DNA of 16,953 nucleotides from positions 1-16,953 of the forward strand of contig CAADTZ010000105.1 in the NCBI GenBank assembly GCA_900752015.1, given 5' to 3'. The stretch is from an uncultured Collinsella sp. (GTDB lineage Bacteria; Actinomycetota; Coriobacteriia; Coriobacteriales; Coriobacteriaceae). The translations under genes and the position numbers were made by a program. Shown in pieces: positions 6,716-13,786 of the stretch (within the stretch, counting starts at the first letter, position 1; each line of letters starts with the position of its first letter). The notes below the pieces were generated by a model. That model was not told where the DNA came from, ran no database searches, and saw only the letters and a program-made list of their open reading frames with translations.

Positions 6716-7555
6716 ATGGGAGCCGTCCACGTTCGCACGCCTAAGAACTTTGTGCTCGAGGAGCGCCTAGAGCGCTACGCCGATGCGATTGAGACGAACC
6801 CCGAGGCCTATGTCGGAGATTGGCGCGCGGCTTGCGCGCCAGTTGGCAGCGTCTCGTTCACCCGCCTTCATCTGGATCTGGGCTGCGGCAAAGGCACCTA
6901 TCTGGTTGAGCGCGCTCGCCGCGAGCCCGACACCCTCTTTATCGGTATGGACCAAGAGCCCATCTGCATCGCCTATGCCGCACAGAAAATCTGCGAGCAT
7001 GAACTGACCAACGCACTCGTTCTGCCTCGAGGCGCCGCATCGCTGCCGCAGCTATTTGCCACAGGCGAGCTCGATGCCATCACCATCAACTTTCCCACGC
7101 CGCAGCCCAAGGCCAAGTACGCCAAAAAGCGCCTCGTCCATGTCGACCATCTGATGCTCTATCGCCCGCTCTTTGCAGCCGGCGCCACCGTAACGCTGCG
7201 AACCGACAGCAAACCGTTGCGCGATTACGCCCTGGGACAGTTTGCCGCAGCCGGCTACGATACGCTTTGGGTAAGTGACGACGTCCGCCGCGACCATCCC
7301 GAGCATCCCGAGACCGAATATGAATGCCGCACGCGCGAGATGGGCGCCGCCGTCTATGGCATTTGCGCTACGCCCGGCGCGGAACCCATCGAAGAGCAGC
7401 TCGCGGCGGGCCGCGCGCAGAAGCAAAGCCTTGCCTGCTACCTGCCCGAAAACCTCGATGAGCTCACCTACGTGCCTCTCGGCATGGAAGAGGCCGTCGA
7501 GAACTTCAGAAACCGTGCCCGCAAGGGCAAGAAGCGCCTGCCGCAAGAGTCCTAG
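6716..7555 (+). CDS. trmB: tRNA (guanine-N7-)-methyltransferase TrmB
   Basis: This 279-aa class I SAM methyltransferase belongs to the TrmB family, which makes m7G46 in the tRNA variable loop. Seen in the sequence: motif I H-L-D-L-G-C-G-K-G (52-60), strand-2 acidic F-I-G-M-D (75-79), the substrate-loop block I-N-F-P-T-P-Q-P-K (124-132) followed by a basic K-K-R-L-V, and the C-terminal T-E-Y-E (200-203) that TrmB uses to hold guanine. Most TrmB proteins read P-D-P-W at the substrate loop. Here it is P-T-P-Q, so the usual Asp and Trp are both replaced. It has extra C-terminal residues after 215, ending in a basic R-x-R-K-G-K-K-R tail. The start is supported by AAGGAG 5 nt upstream. It is probably co-transcribed with the Trm9-like gene. 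Confidence 0.85.
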   Translation: MGAVHVRTPKNFVLEERLERYADAIETNPEAYVGDWRAACAPVGSVSFTRLHLDLGCGKGTYLVERARREPDTLFIGMDQEPICIAYAAQKICEHELTNALVLPRGAASLPQLFATGELDAITINFPTPQPKAKYAKKRLVHVDHLMLYRPLFAAGATVTLRTDSKPLRDYALGQFAAAGYDTLWVSDDVRRDHPEHPETEYECRTREMGAAVYGICATPGAEPIEEQLAAGRAQKQSLACYLPENLDELTYVPLGMEEAVENFRNRARKGKKRLPQES

Positions 7556-7858
7556 GGGCTTCTGATGGTCGCGGCGTCAGCAAATAAGCGCGAATAGGCG
7601 CCAGCAAACAACCCTCAAACCTAAGTGAGTAGACTTTTTTGCAATAGCCAAGCACAACCCGCATAACTAAAACCGCAGATAGAACCCTTGTGCAAAATCC
7701 ATGTGCTCGCGACATCGCAAAAAGTCTACTCACTTAGCTGGCAACTGCACCAAACGGCCGGGCAGAACGCCCATTTCCTGCATTTTCTTGCCTGCAAACG
7801 CATCGATGCGCCGCTACGCCATAATAGTTGGCGGACAATCGCGAGAGAAAGCAACCAC
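7556..7858. other. Gene-free spacer of 303 bp between trmB and the helicase gene
   Basis: No credible coding region was found. Most of the spacer is taken up by the inverted-repeat element at 7621-7737. Closer to the helicase, an ATAATA stretch (7821-7826) could serve as a -10 region about 35 nt before the ATG at 7859; no matching -35 was seen. No convincing trmB terminator is visible. Confidence 0.6.
7621..7737. repeat. 117-bp element with 21/22-nt terminal inverted repeats (MITE-like or regulatory)
   Basis: The left arm is 7621-7642 and the right arm is 7717-7737. The right arm, read on the other strand, is identical to the left except for one T less in a T-run (five against six). The arms begin CTAAGTGAGTAGAC and end in a T-run plus GC. 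The 74 bp between them encode nothing recognisable. No target-site duplication is evident just outside the arms. The structure could be a miniature inverted-repeat element, a paired regulator-binding site, or a large RNA hairpin upstream of the helicase gene. Confidence 0.75.
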
Positions 7859-10540
7859 ATGGCACAGACCACGACAGATACCGCCGCCAGCACCGTCTCC
7901 GGCGCCGGCGCCGCCAGCTCATTCTCGGGCGGCACGGGAACCGAAGCCGAGTTTGGCTCGCTCGGCGCGCTCTCCCCCACCTGGTGGGAGCCCGAGGACG
8001 GCAGCGAGCCCGAACCGTGGCTCACGCCCGATCAAGCCTTCGAACGCTTCTTTGAATGGACGAGCGATCGCGGTATTGAGCTGTGGGACCACCAAGAAGA
8101 GGCCCTCATGGACCTGGCCGCCGGCGATCACGTCATTTTGGGAACACCGACCGGATCGGGTAAATCGCTCGTCGCGCTGGGCATGCTCTTTATGGGCATG
8201 GCGCAGGGCAAGCGTTGCTATTACACGGCCCCTATCAAGGCCCTGGTCAGCGAAAAGTTCTTCGATCTGGTACAGGTGCTCGGCCGCGATAACGTCGGTA
8301 TGATCACCGGCGACACGCATATCAACACCAAGGCGCCCGTCATCTGCTGCACGGCAGAGATCCTTGCCAACGACGCACTGCGCGAGGGCGAAGATGCCGA
8401 CGTGGGCTGCGTAGCCATGGACGAGTTCCACTACTTTGCCGACCCCGACCGCGGTTGGGCCTGGCAGGTGCCGCTGCTCACCCTGCCCCACACGCAATTC
8501 ATGCTCATGAGCGCCACGCTCGGCGATGTCACTGCCATCGCCGCCTCACTCGAGGAGCACACCGGTGCTGCTTGCGACTTGGTTGTCGACGCCCCGCGTC
8601 CTGTTCCGCTGAGCTACGACTATGTGACGACCTCCCTCGAGGGCACGGTCGAGCTCGCCATGCGCCGCGGCGAGGCCCCGCTCTATATCGTGCACTTTAG
8701 CCAGGATGCCGCCCTTGCGACTGCGCAGTCGCTCGCCAATTTTGGCATCGCCAGCAAGGAGCAGCGTGAGGCCATCAAGGAAGCGGCAAAGGGAACGAGC
8801 TTCTCCACGGCCTTTGGCAAGATCCTCAAGCGCTTGCTCGGCTGCGGCGTCGGCGTGCACCATGCTGGCATGTTGCCGCGCTATCGCCTGCTGGTCGAGC
8901 GCTTGGCGCAGCAGGGCCTGCTGCCCGTCATCTGCGGTACCGATACGCTTGGCGTCGGCATCAACGTACCCATCCATACCGTGGTGCTCACCGCGCTCAC
9001 CAAGTTCGATGGCTACAAGATGCGTCGTCTGCGCGCCCGCGAGTTCCATCAGATTGCTGGTCGCGCCGGCCGCTCGGGCTTCGATACCGAGGGCATGGTC
9101 ATCGCCGAGGCCCCGGAGCACGAGATCGAGAACGCCAAGCTCATGGCCAAGGCGGGCGACGACCCCAAGAAGCTCCGCAAGATTAAAAAGAAGAAGGCCC
9201 CCGAGGGCTTTGTCACCTGGAACAAGCAGACCTTTGAGCGCCTGATCGAGACGCAGCCTGAAACGCTCAAGCCACGCCTTCGCATCACACACTCCATGGT
9301 GATTAGCGTGGTCGAGCAGGGCGGCGATGCCCGAGCCCGCGTGCACGACCTCATCGAGACGAGCTTGCAGACCCCCGAGGAAAAGGCCAAGCTCGAGGTT
9401 CGCGCCGACGAAATCTTCGCCACGCTCATCGATTCCGGCGTCGTCGTTCGCACCGAAGTGCCGCCCGCACCCGATGCCCCGACTGACGCCGCACCAGACA
9501 TCGACTATGCGCTGACGGTCGATCTGCCCGAGGACTTTGCGCTCGACCAGCCGCTCTCGCCGTTTTTGCTTGCCGCGTTGGAGCTGCTCGATCCCGAGAG
9601 TGAGACCTATACCATGGATCTGATCTCGATGGTCGAGGCAACGCTCGAGGATCCCAAACAGGTGCTGCGCGCACAGGAGCGTGCCGCACGCGATCGCGCT
9701 ATGGCCGAGATGAAGGCCGACGGCATCGAGTATGAGGAGCGCTTGGAGCGCATCCAAGACGTCACATACGAAAAGCCGCTCGAGGACTTGCTGGACGCCG
9801 CCTTTGACAAGTACTGTCAGGAGGTTCCTTGGGCCAACGACTACCAGCTCTCGCCCAAGAGCGTCCTGCGCGACATGCTGGAGAGCGCAAGCGATTTTAA
9901 GGGCTATATTCAAAAGCTCGGTATCGCCCGCTCCGAAGGCATTCTGCTGCGCTACCTGGCAGAGGCCTACCGCTCGCTCGACCGCACCGTGCCGATCGAG
10001 AAACGCGACGAGCGCCTGTGCGACATTATCTCGTGGCTGGGCTTTGTGGTGCGGTCGGTGGACTCGAGCCTGGTGGACGAGTGGGAGAACGCCGGCAACC
10101 CGGCAGCCCTCGATGCCGCGCCGCCGCAGGGCATCGACGAGGTCGTGGCGGACCGTCGCGGCTGCACGCTGTTGGTGCGCAACGCACTCTTCCGCCGCGT
10201 AACCCTTGCCGCCCGCGGACACGTGCGCGACCTGGGCGAGCTCGACGACGACTGGGGCATGAGCGAGATCCGCTGGCAAAAAGCACTCGACGCTTACCAC
10301 GAGCAGCACGAGGAAATCCTCACCGATGGAGATGCCCGCAGCGCCGCGATGTTTTCCATCGACGAGTCCGACGAGAAGACCGCGCACGTATGGCACGTGC
10401 ACCAGATCTTTGCTGACGAGGATGGCGACCACGACTTTGGCATCATGGGCGATGTCGATCTGGACGCCACACAAGACGGCGGCGAGGTCATCTTCAAGAA
10501 CTATCGCGTCGGCTTTATCGAGGACCTGCTCGAGGACTAG
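7859..10540 (+). CDS. Ski2-like DExH RNA helicase with DUF3516-type C-terminus
   Basis: This 893-aa ATP-dependent superfamily 2 helicase has a disordered Ser/Ala/Gly/Thr-rich N-terminus (1-45) and a Q-like region W-x-H-Q-E-E-A-L (76-83). Walker A is T-P-T-G-S-G-K (96-102), motif II is D-E-F-H (188-191), motif III is S-A-T (218-220) and motif VI is H-Q-I-A-G-R-A-G-R-S-G-F-D (397-409). The second RecA domain includes G-V-H-H-A-G-M-L-P (332-340), typical of the Ski2/Mtr4 group. Residues from about 430 on match the long C-terminal region (DUF3516) found in actinobacterial relatives. A role in RNA turnover or processing is inferred. The start at 7859 fits the conserved N-terminus better than an in-frame Met at 7688, which lies in the inverted-repeat element. 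The ribosome binding site is weak (GAGAGAAAG), so the start is not certain. Confidence 0.85.
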   Translation: MAQTTTDTAASTVSGAGAASSFSGGTGTEAEFGSLGALSPTWWEPEDGSEPEPWLTPDQAFERFFEWTSDRGIELWDHQEEALMDLAAGDHVILGTPTGSGKSLVALGMLFMGMAQGKRCYYTAPIKALVSEKFFDLVQVLGRDNVGMITGDTHINTKAPVICCTAEILANDALREGEDADVGCVAMDEFHYFADPDRGWAWQVPLLTLPHTQFMLMSATLGDVTAIAASLEEHTGAACDLVVDAPRPVPLSYDYVTTSLEGTVELAMRRGEAPLYIVHFSQDAALATAQSLANFGIASKEQREAIKEAAKGTSFSTAFGKILKRLLGCGVGVHHAGMLPRYRLLVERLAQQGLLPVICGTDTLGVGINVPIHTVVLTALTKFDGYKMRRLRAREFHQIAGRAGRSGFDTEGMVIAEAPEHEIENAKLMAKAGDDPKKLRKIKKKKAPEGFVTWNKQTFERLIETQPETLKPRLRITHSMVISVVEQGGDARARVHDLIETSLQTPEEKAKLEVRADEIFATLIDSGVVVRTEVPPAPDAPTDAAPDIDYALTVDLPEDFALDQPLSPFLLAALELLDPESETYTMDLISMVEATLEDPKQVLRAQERAARDRAMAEMKADGIEYEERLERIQDVTYEKPLEDLLDAAFDKYCQEVPWANDYQLSPKSVLRDMLESASDFKGYIQKLGIARSEGILLRYLAEAYRSLDRTVPIEKRDERLCDIISWLGFVVRSVDSSLVDEWENAGNPAALDAAPPQGIDEVVADRRGCTLLVRNALFRRVTLAARGHVRDLGELDDDWGMSEIRWQKALDAYHEQHEEILTDGDARSAAMFSIDESDEKTAHVWHVHQIFADEDGDHDFGIMGDVDLDATQDGGEVIFKNYRVGFIEDLLED

Positions 10541-10552
10541 CCGAGCACAATG

Positions 10553-10604
10553 GGCAAAACGAAGCGGGGCCGCTGGCAACATCGCCAGCGGCCCCTGTTT
10601 TGCC
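10553..10604. terminator. Bidirectional rho-independent terminator
   Basis: A perfect 12-bp GC-rich stem (10566-10577 with 10584-10595, 6-nt loop AACATC) is flanked by an A-run on the left and a T-run on the right. The flanks themselves pair as GGCAAAAC (10553-10560) and GTTTTGCC (10597-10604). It lies between the stop codons of the convergent helicase (+) and DUF2130 (-) genes and should terminate both. Confidence 0.9.
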
Positions 10605-10618
10605 TTATCCGCTATGCC

Positions 10619-12376
10619 CTACTCGGCATCCTCGACCTCATACGAATCTGCCTCGGCAGGTTCATCGCCCGCGTCTGTCGCACCCTCGCGTGCCTCGTCA
10701 AACGCCACCTTCATGGTCTTGTTGCCCCAGGTGAGCTTACGAATGGTAAGCTCATCGGCCTTCTTGTTGGCTAGGCGCAGATTGTTCTCGGAGGACAGCA
10801 ACGCCTCCTTGGTTTTCTGCAGATGGCTAATCGTCTTGTCGATCTCATCAATCGCCGTTTGGAACTTTCGGCTCGCGATCTCGTAGTTGCGACCGAAATC
10901 ATTCTTGAACTTTTCCATCTTGGCTTCGAAGTTCGTGACGTCGATATTCTGCTGTTTGTACTCCGCCAGCTCCTGCTTATAGCGCAGCGAACCCATGGCG
11001 GCGTTGCGAAGAAGCGTGATCATGGGAATAAAGAACTGTGGGCGAATCACGTACATCTTCTCGTAGCGATAGCTCACGTCCACGATGCCGGCGTTGTAAA
11101 GCTCGCTCTCGGGTTCGAGCAACGTGCAGAGCACCGCGTACTCACAGCCTTTCTGGCGACGATCGTGATCGAGTTTCTTAAAGAAGTCCTCGTTTTTATG
11201 TTTGGTCGCGGTCTCGTCGTTCTCGTTTTTCATCTCGAACATAATCGAAATGACCTCGTTACCGCTTGCGTCGCACTCGCGGAAGATAAAGTCGCCCTTG
11301 GTGCCCTCGGACGCATCGTTATCCTTCTCGAAGTACGCGTTAGGAAACGCCGTCATGCGCAGACGGTTAAACTCGGTCTCGCAGTGCTGCTCGAGCGACT
11401 CGCCCACCATCTTGGTGGACAGGCGGACCTTCATGTCCTTAAGGCGCTCGATCTCTTCATCCTTGTAGCGAATCAGGTCATCGCTCGCACGCTTGGCCTG
11501 CGCAAGCTCGAGCTCGTGTGCCGCCTTGGCCTGTTCCTCGCGAGAATCGCGCACAGCCAGCTCGCTCGTCAGTTTGGCACGTGCCTCATCGCGCTCTCGC
11601 TCCGCCGCGGCGACCGCCTCTGACAGGTTCATTTTTGCCATCAGTTCCTGCTCGCGCAGCTGGGCACGCAGGCCCTCGGCCTCTTGCTCGGACTGAGCCT
11701 TTGCGGCGGAAAACTTCTCCTGCGCCTTCGCGCGATAGTCAGTAAGCGCGCGCTCGGCCTCGCTGCGAGCGGCATCGAGCTCACGCTGCGACTCTGCCGC
11801 GGCAGCGGCAAGCGCCATCTCCTGGGCTTTGTCCGCCGCGGCGAGCCTGGCCTGCAGCTCAGCAATCTGAGCGTCGCGCGCAGCTAAATCGTTTTGAGCA
11901 GCGTTGCGCGCCGCCGACTCGGCAAGCTTTGCTTCGTCATCTTTGCGCCCAAGCTGCGCACGCAGGCTATCAATCTCACGCTGGAGTTCGGCATTTTCCT
12001 TTTGAGCATTGGCTCGTGCCTCTACCGCCGCGCGCTGGCTTGCACTCTCGCGCTCTGCGGCAGCGCCCTCGAGCTTAGCGCGCAGCTCGGCAAGCTCAGC
12101 ATCGCGCTTGGCAACCTCTTGCGCCAGTTTCTGATCCGCAGTGTTCTTCTGCTCGACAAGCTGAGCGTTGCGCTGAGACTCTGCCTCCTGCAAAGCAGCC
12201 GTCGAACGCGAGCGCTCAAGCTCCAGCGCTTGCTCGCCCTCGCGCTGGACTGCCTTCACACGCTCGTCCAGGTCGCGCGAAAACTCGGCATCGCGTACTT
12301 GCTTGACAATATCCGCATAGCCGGACGCATCGACCTTAAAAACTTCGCCGCAATGCGGGCACTTAATCTCGTTCAT
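10619..12376 (-). CDS. DUF2130 coiled-coil protein with PD-(D/E)xK nuclease-like domain
   Basis: The 585-aa protein starts with a zinc-finger-like C-P-H-C-G (6-10). A very long Ala/Glu/Arg/Gln-rich coiled coil runs over about 25-320. The DUF2130 (COG4487) domain spans about 322-470. Within it, G-E-S-L-E-Q (325-330), G-D-F-I-F (361-365) and F-E-M-K (380-383) give an E...D...E-x-K arrangement like the PD-(D/E)xK nuclease fold. A second helical stretch (480-545) and an acidic tail close the protein. The cellular role of the family is not established; nucleic-acid cleavage is inferred from the motif. GAGGAG 5 nt before the ATG supports the start. It is followed by a bidirectional terminator. It lies 150 bp downstream of the phosphoesterase gene on the same strand, but two hairpins between them suggest a separate transcript. 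Confidence 0.82.
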   Translation of the reverse strand: MNEIKCPHCGEVFKVDASGYADIVKQVRDAEFSRDLDERVKAVQREGEQALELERSRSTAALQEAESQRNAQLVEQKNTADQKLAQEVAKRDAELAELRAKLEGAAAERESASQRAAVEARANAQKENAELQREIDSLRAQLGRKDDEAKLAESAARNAAQNDLAARDAQIAELQARLAAADKAQEMALAAAAAESQRELDAARSEAERALTDYRAKAQEKFSAAKAQSEQEAEGLRAQLREQELMAKMNLSEAVAAAERERDEARAKLTSELAVRDSREEQAKAAHELELAQAKRASDDLIRYKDEEIERLKDMKVRLSTKMVGESLEQHCETEFNRLRMTAFPNAYFEKDNDASEGTKGDFIFRECDASGNEVISIMFEMKNENDETATKHKNEDFFKKLDHDRRQKGCEYAVLCTLLEPESELYNAGIVDVSYRYEKMYVIRPQFFIPMITLLRNAAMGSLRYKQELAEYKQQNIDVTNFEAKMEKFKNDFGRNYEIASRKFQTAIDEIDKTISHLQKTKEALLSSENNLRLANKKADELTIRKLTWGNKTMKVAFDEAREGATDAGDEPAEADSYEVEDAE

Positions 12377-12434
12377 AGCAGCTCCTCGATGGACGCAAAT
12401 TTCGACCGCCTACACTCTACCGCGCCGCACGGAC

Positions 12435-12469
12435 AAAAAAGGCGCCGCCGCCATAATGGCAACGGCGCC
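12435..12469 (-). terminator. Rho-independent terminator of the phosphoesterase operon
   Basis: GGCGCCG (12441-12447) pairs with CGGCGCC (12463-12469). An inner GCCA/TGGC pairing follows a 2x2 internal loop. On the minus strand the stem is followed directly by six Ts (12435-12440 read in reverse). It is placed 58 nt after the phosphoesterase stop codon and before the DUF2130 start. Confidence 0.8.
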
Positions 12470-12471
12470 AG

Positions 12472-12508
12472 AACCACCACAAAGGTGCCTGTCCCCTTTG
12501 TGGTGGTT
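12472..12508. repeat. REP-like palindrome with GGGGACAGGCACC core
   Basis: This is a perfect 14-bp inverted repeat (12472-12485 with 12495-12508) around a 9-nt loop. Read on the minus strand, its centre contains GGGGACAGGCACC, a core I recognise from short palindromic repeats that recur in many bacterial genomes, often near IS200-like REP-associated transposases. No such transposase is in this window. It lies directly upstream of the terminator hairpin at 12435-12469 and could also act as an RNA 3'-end stabiliser. Confidence 0.65.
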
Positions 12509-12526
12509 TGAGTGACAGTTTGAAAA

Positions 12527-13072
12527 TTACAGTCCAAAGAAGTCAAGGATTTGGTCACGGCTTACGGGTCTGTAGTCGTTGGCATCAAGGCCAACGTCAT
12601 AGCGCAGGATCGGGCGCTCGCGATCGCGGTTGCGTGCGTTGGTGCGGTCACCCCTGCTGTGGATATGTCCGTGCAGCATAATGGCGCCACGTGCCTTGCC
12701 GTTCCAGCTGAGCATGGGGTAGTGGCTCATAACCAGACGATGGCCCTTGGCATAGCCGGGAGCAATCTCCAGGTAATCGCGCACGTCTTCCCAAATCTGC
12801 GGTACGTCAGAATCTTCCCAGTCGCCGTCATGGTTACCGCGGATGAGCGTCACGTTCTGGCATTCGATACGCTCGCGCAGGCGCACCGCCTCCGCCGGGG
12901 GCAAACGATAGGTAAAGTCACCCAGAATATAGAGGCGGTCATCCGCAGCCACGCACTCATTGATGGCATCGATGACCTTGCGATTCATCTCCTCGACCGA
13001 ATCAAACGGTCGATCCATGTCGTGCAAGATATTCGTATCGCCCAGGTGCAGGTCGGCGGTAAACCACATCAT
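12527..13072 (-). CDS. Calcineurin-like metallophosphoesterase
   Basis: This compact 181-aa metallophosphoesterase has the full metal-ligand set: D-x-H (D7, H9), G-D-F (D52), G-N-H-D (N80, H81), S-H-Y-P (H117) and H-G-H-I-H (134-138). The family uses a di-metal centre to hydrolyse phosphomonoesters or phosphodiesters. The substrate is not deducible; the closest shape is the small single-domain cytoplasmic 'predicted phosphoesterase' group. There is no signal peptide. Two adjacent ATG codons exist (13072 and 13069). GAGGG lies 8 nt before the first, so the upstream one is used here. It is 66 bp downstream of the 59-aa microprotein gene, with a possible own -10 box (TATACT, 13113-13118). Confidence 0.85.
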   Translation of the reverse strand: MMWFTADLHLGDTNILHDMDRPFDSVEEMNRKVIDAINECVAADDRLYILGDFTYRLPPAEAVRLRERIECQNVTLIRGNHDGDWEDSDVPQIWEDVRDYLEIAPGYAKGHRLVMSHYPMLSWNGKARGAIMLHGHIHSRGDRTNARNRDRERPILRYDVGLDANDYRPVSRDQILDFFGL

Positions 13073-13112
13073 CGTCTATGCCCTCATTTCGCAATGCGTC
13101 CAACTCGTGCTA

Positions 13113-13118
13113 AGTATA
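13113..13118 (-). promoter_or_regulatory. Candidate -10 box for the phosphoesterase gene
   Basis: TATACT on the minus strand, five of six bases matching consensus, lies 40 nt before the ATG at 13072. No clear -35 element is present. It may give independent expression of the phosphoesterase in addition to readthrough from the HIRAN gene. Confidence 0.35.
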
Positions 13119-13138
13119 CAGACACAGCGATGCGACGG

Positions 13139-13318
13139 TTAGCCAAAGAGCCCGCCGAACAGTCCGCGGCGGCGCTTGTCCTTTTTATTCGAACCTTTGC
13201 CCTGGGCGTTCTTATCCTTTTGCTTTTTGCGATCCTGCTCCAGCTCATCGTCATCGAGTAGCATATCCCACTCAAACGGATCATCCGTTAAATCGAACAG
13301 GTCATCGTCGTCAAGCAT
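13139..13318 (-). CDS. 59-aa charge-segregated microprotein, unknown function
   Basis: This is a short frame of 60 codons including the stop. It has a strong ribosome binding site (GGGAGG, 5 nt before the ATG) and sits 18 bp after the HIRAN gene on the same strand, so it is probably part of that operon. The protein has three parts: an acidic N-terminal half (MLDDDDLFDL at 1-10, further D/E to residue 27), a Lys/Arg/Gln-rich hydrophilic middle (30-51), and a Gly/Phe/Leu tail (RGLFGGLFG, 51-59). No cysteines and no membrane segment are visible. I do not recognise the family. The longer frame on the opposite strand here is a shadow without a ribosome binding site. Confidence 0.72.
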   Translation of the reverse strand: MLDDDDLFDLTDDPFEWDMLLDDDELEQDRKKQKDKNAQGKGSNKKDKRRRGLFGGLFG

Positions 13319-13336
13319 GGCAGCCTCCCTTACCGA

Positions 13337-13663
13337 TTAGCGGGCATCCACCACATAGAGGCCAACGCGCACCTGGTGCCACGGGCTGCGCTCGGGGGCA
13401 ACCTGTTGCACGCGGGCCTCAAACACGTCCTCGTGGCCGTAATACATCATCAAGGACAGCGGGCCGACCTCGTTTCCCGGAACATAGCCAAGCTTGGTGT
13501 TGCCGTAATAGATCGCAACCGCCTCGGGGTCATGGGGATTATCGCGCTCGGCACACAGCGTCAGCTTATCGCCGACCTTAAGATCGCCCAGGACCAAAGC
13601 GCCGTCGGCATATTGAAATCCTGCGATGTGAAACGACAGAAGAACACGTGAAGGCTCGTACAT
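13337..13663 (-). CDS. HIRAN-domain protein
   Basis: The 108-aa protein consists almost entirely of one HIRAN domain: an F-x-I-A-G-F-x-Y opening strand (11-18), G-D-K-L-T-L (31-36), the signature E-R-D-N-P-H-D-P-E-A-V-A-I-Y-Y (39-53), and K-L-G-Y-V-P (57-62). HIRAN domains bind single-stranded 3' DNA ends in HLTF/Rad5 helicases. As stand-alone bacterial proteins they are found near DNA repair or nuclease genes, and their roles are largely unproven. The start is backed by GAGGAG 5 nt upstream. It is followed after 18 bp by the microprotein gene and then the phosphoesterase. Confidence 0.85.
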   Translation of the reverse strand: MYEPSRVLLSFHIAGFQYADGALVLGDLKVGDKLTLCAERDNPHDPEAVAIYYGNTKLGYVPGNEVGPLSLMMYYGHEDVFEARVQQVAPERSPWHQVRVGLYVVDAR

Positions 13664-13786
13664 AGCAGCTCCTCTAACAGCAGGATAAATCGGCGCTTAA
13701 CCGTACTGAGAAGCTTACGGGCCCGTGCGGACACAAATTCGCCCCACCCGCGCCTTTTCGACCGTTTGTCGCTACACCATCTGATT

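Noticed and set aside
7621..7737. Possible CRISPR or tandem array from the repeated arm
   Set aside because: Only two copies in opposite orientation with one spacer; no cas genes.
7688..7858. 57-residue N-terminal extension of the Ski2-like helicase
   Set aside because: It runs through the right arm of the inverted-repeat element and has no helicase-like content or ribosome binding site.
8546..10582. 678-codon open frame on the minus strand opposite the Ski2-like helicase
   Set aside because: It lies fully antisense to a gene with all helicase motifs. GC-rich third positions keep the opposite frame open. No ribosome binding site or recognisable domain.
12551..13261. 236-codon plus-strand frame ending in a hydrophobic stretch, opposite the phosphoesterase and microprotein
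   Set aside because: The hydrophobic tail is just the reverse reading of Asp/Glu/Lys codons of the microprotein; the phosphoesterase motifs on the other strand are complete.
13717..13726. 10-bp perfect palindrome ACGGGCCCGT between the aldehyde dehydrogenase and HIRAN genes
   Set aside because: Too short in GC-rich DNA to call a site, no T-run for a terminator; the 123-bp spacer shows no other clear signal.
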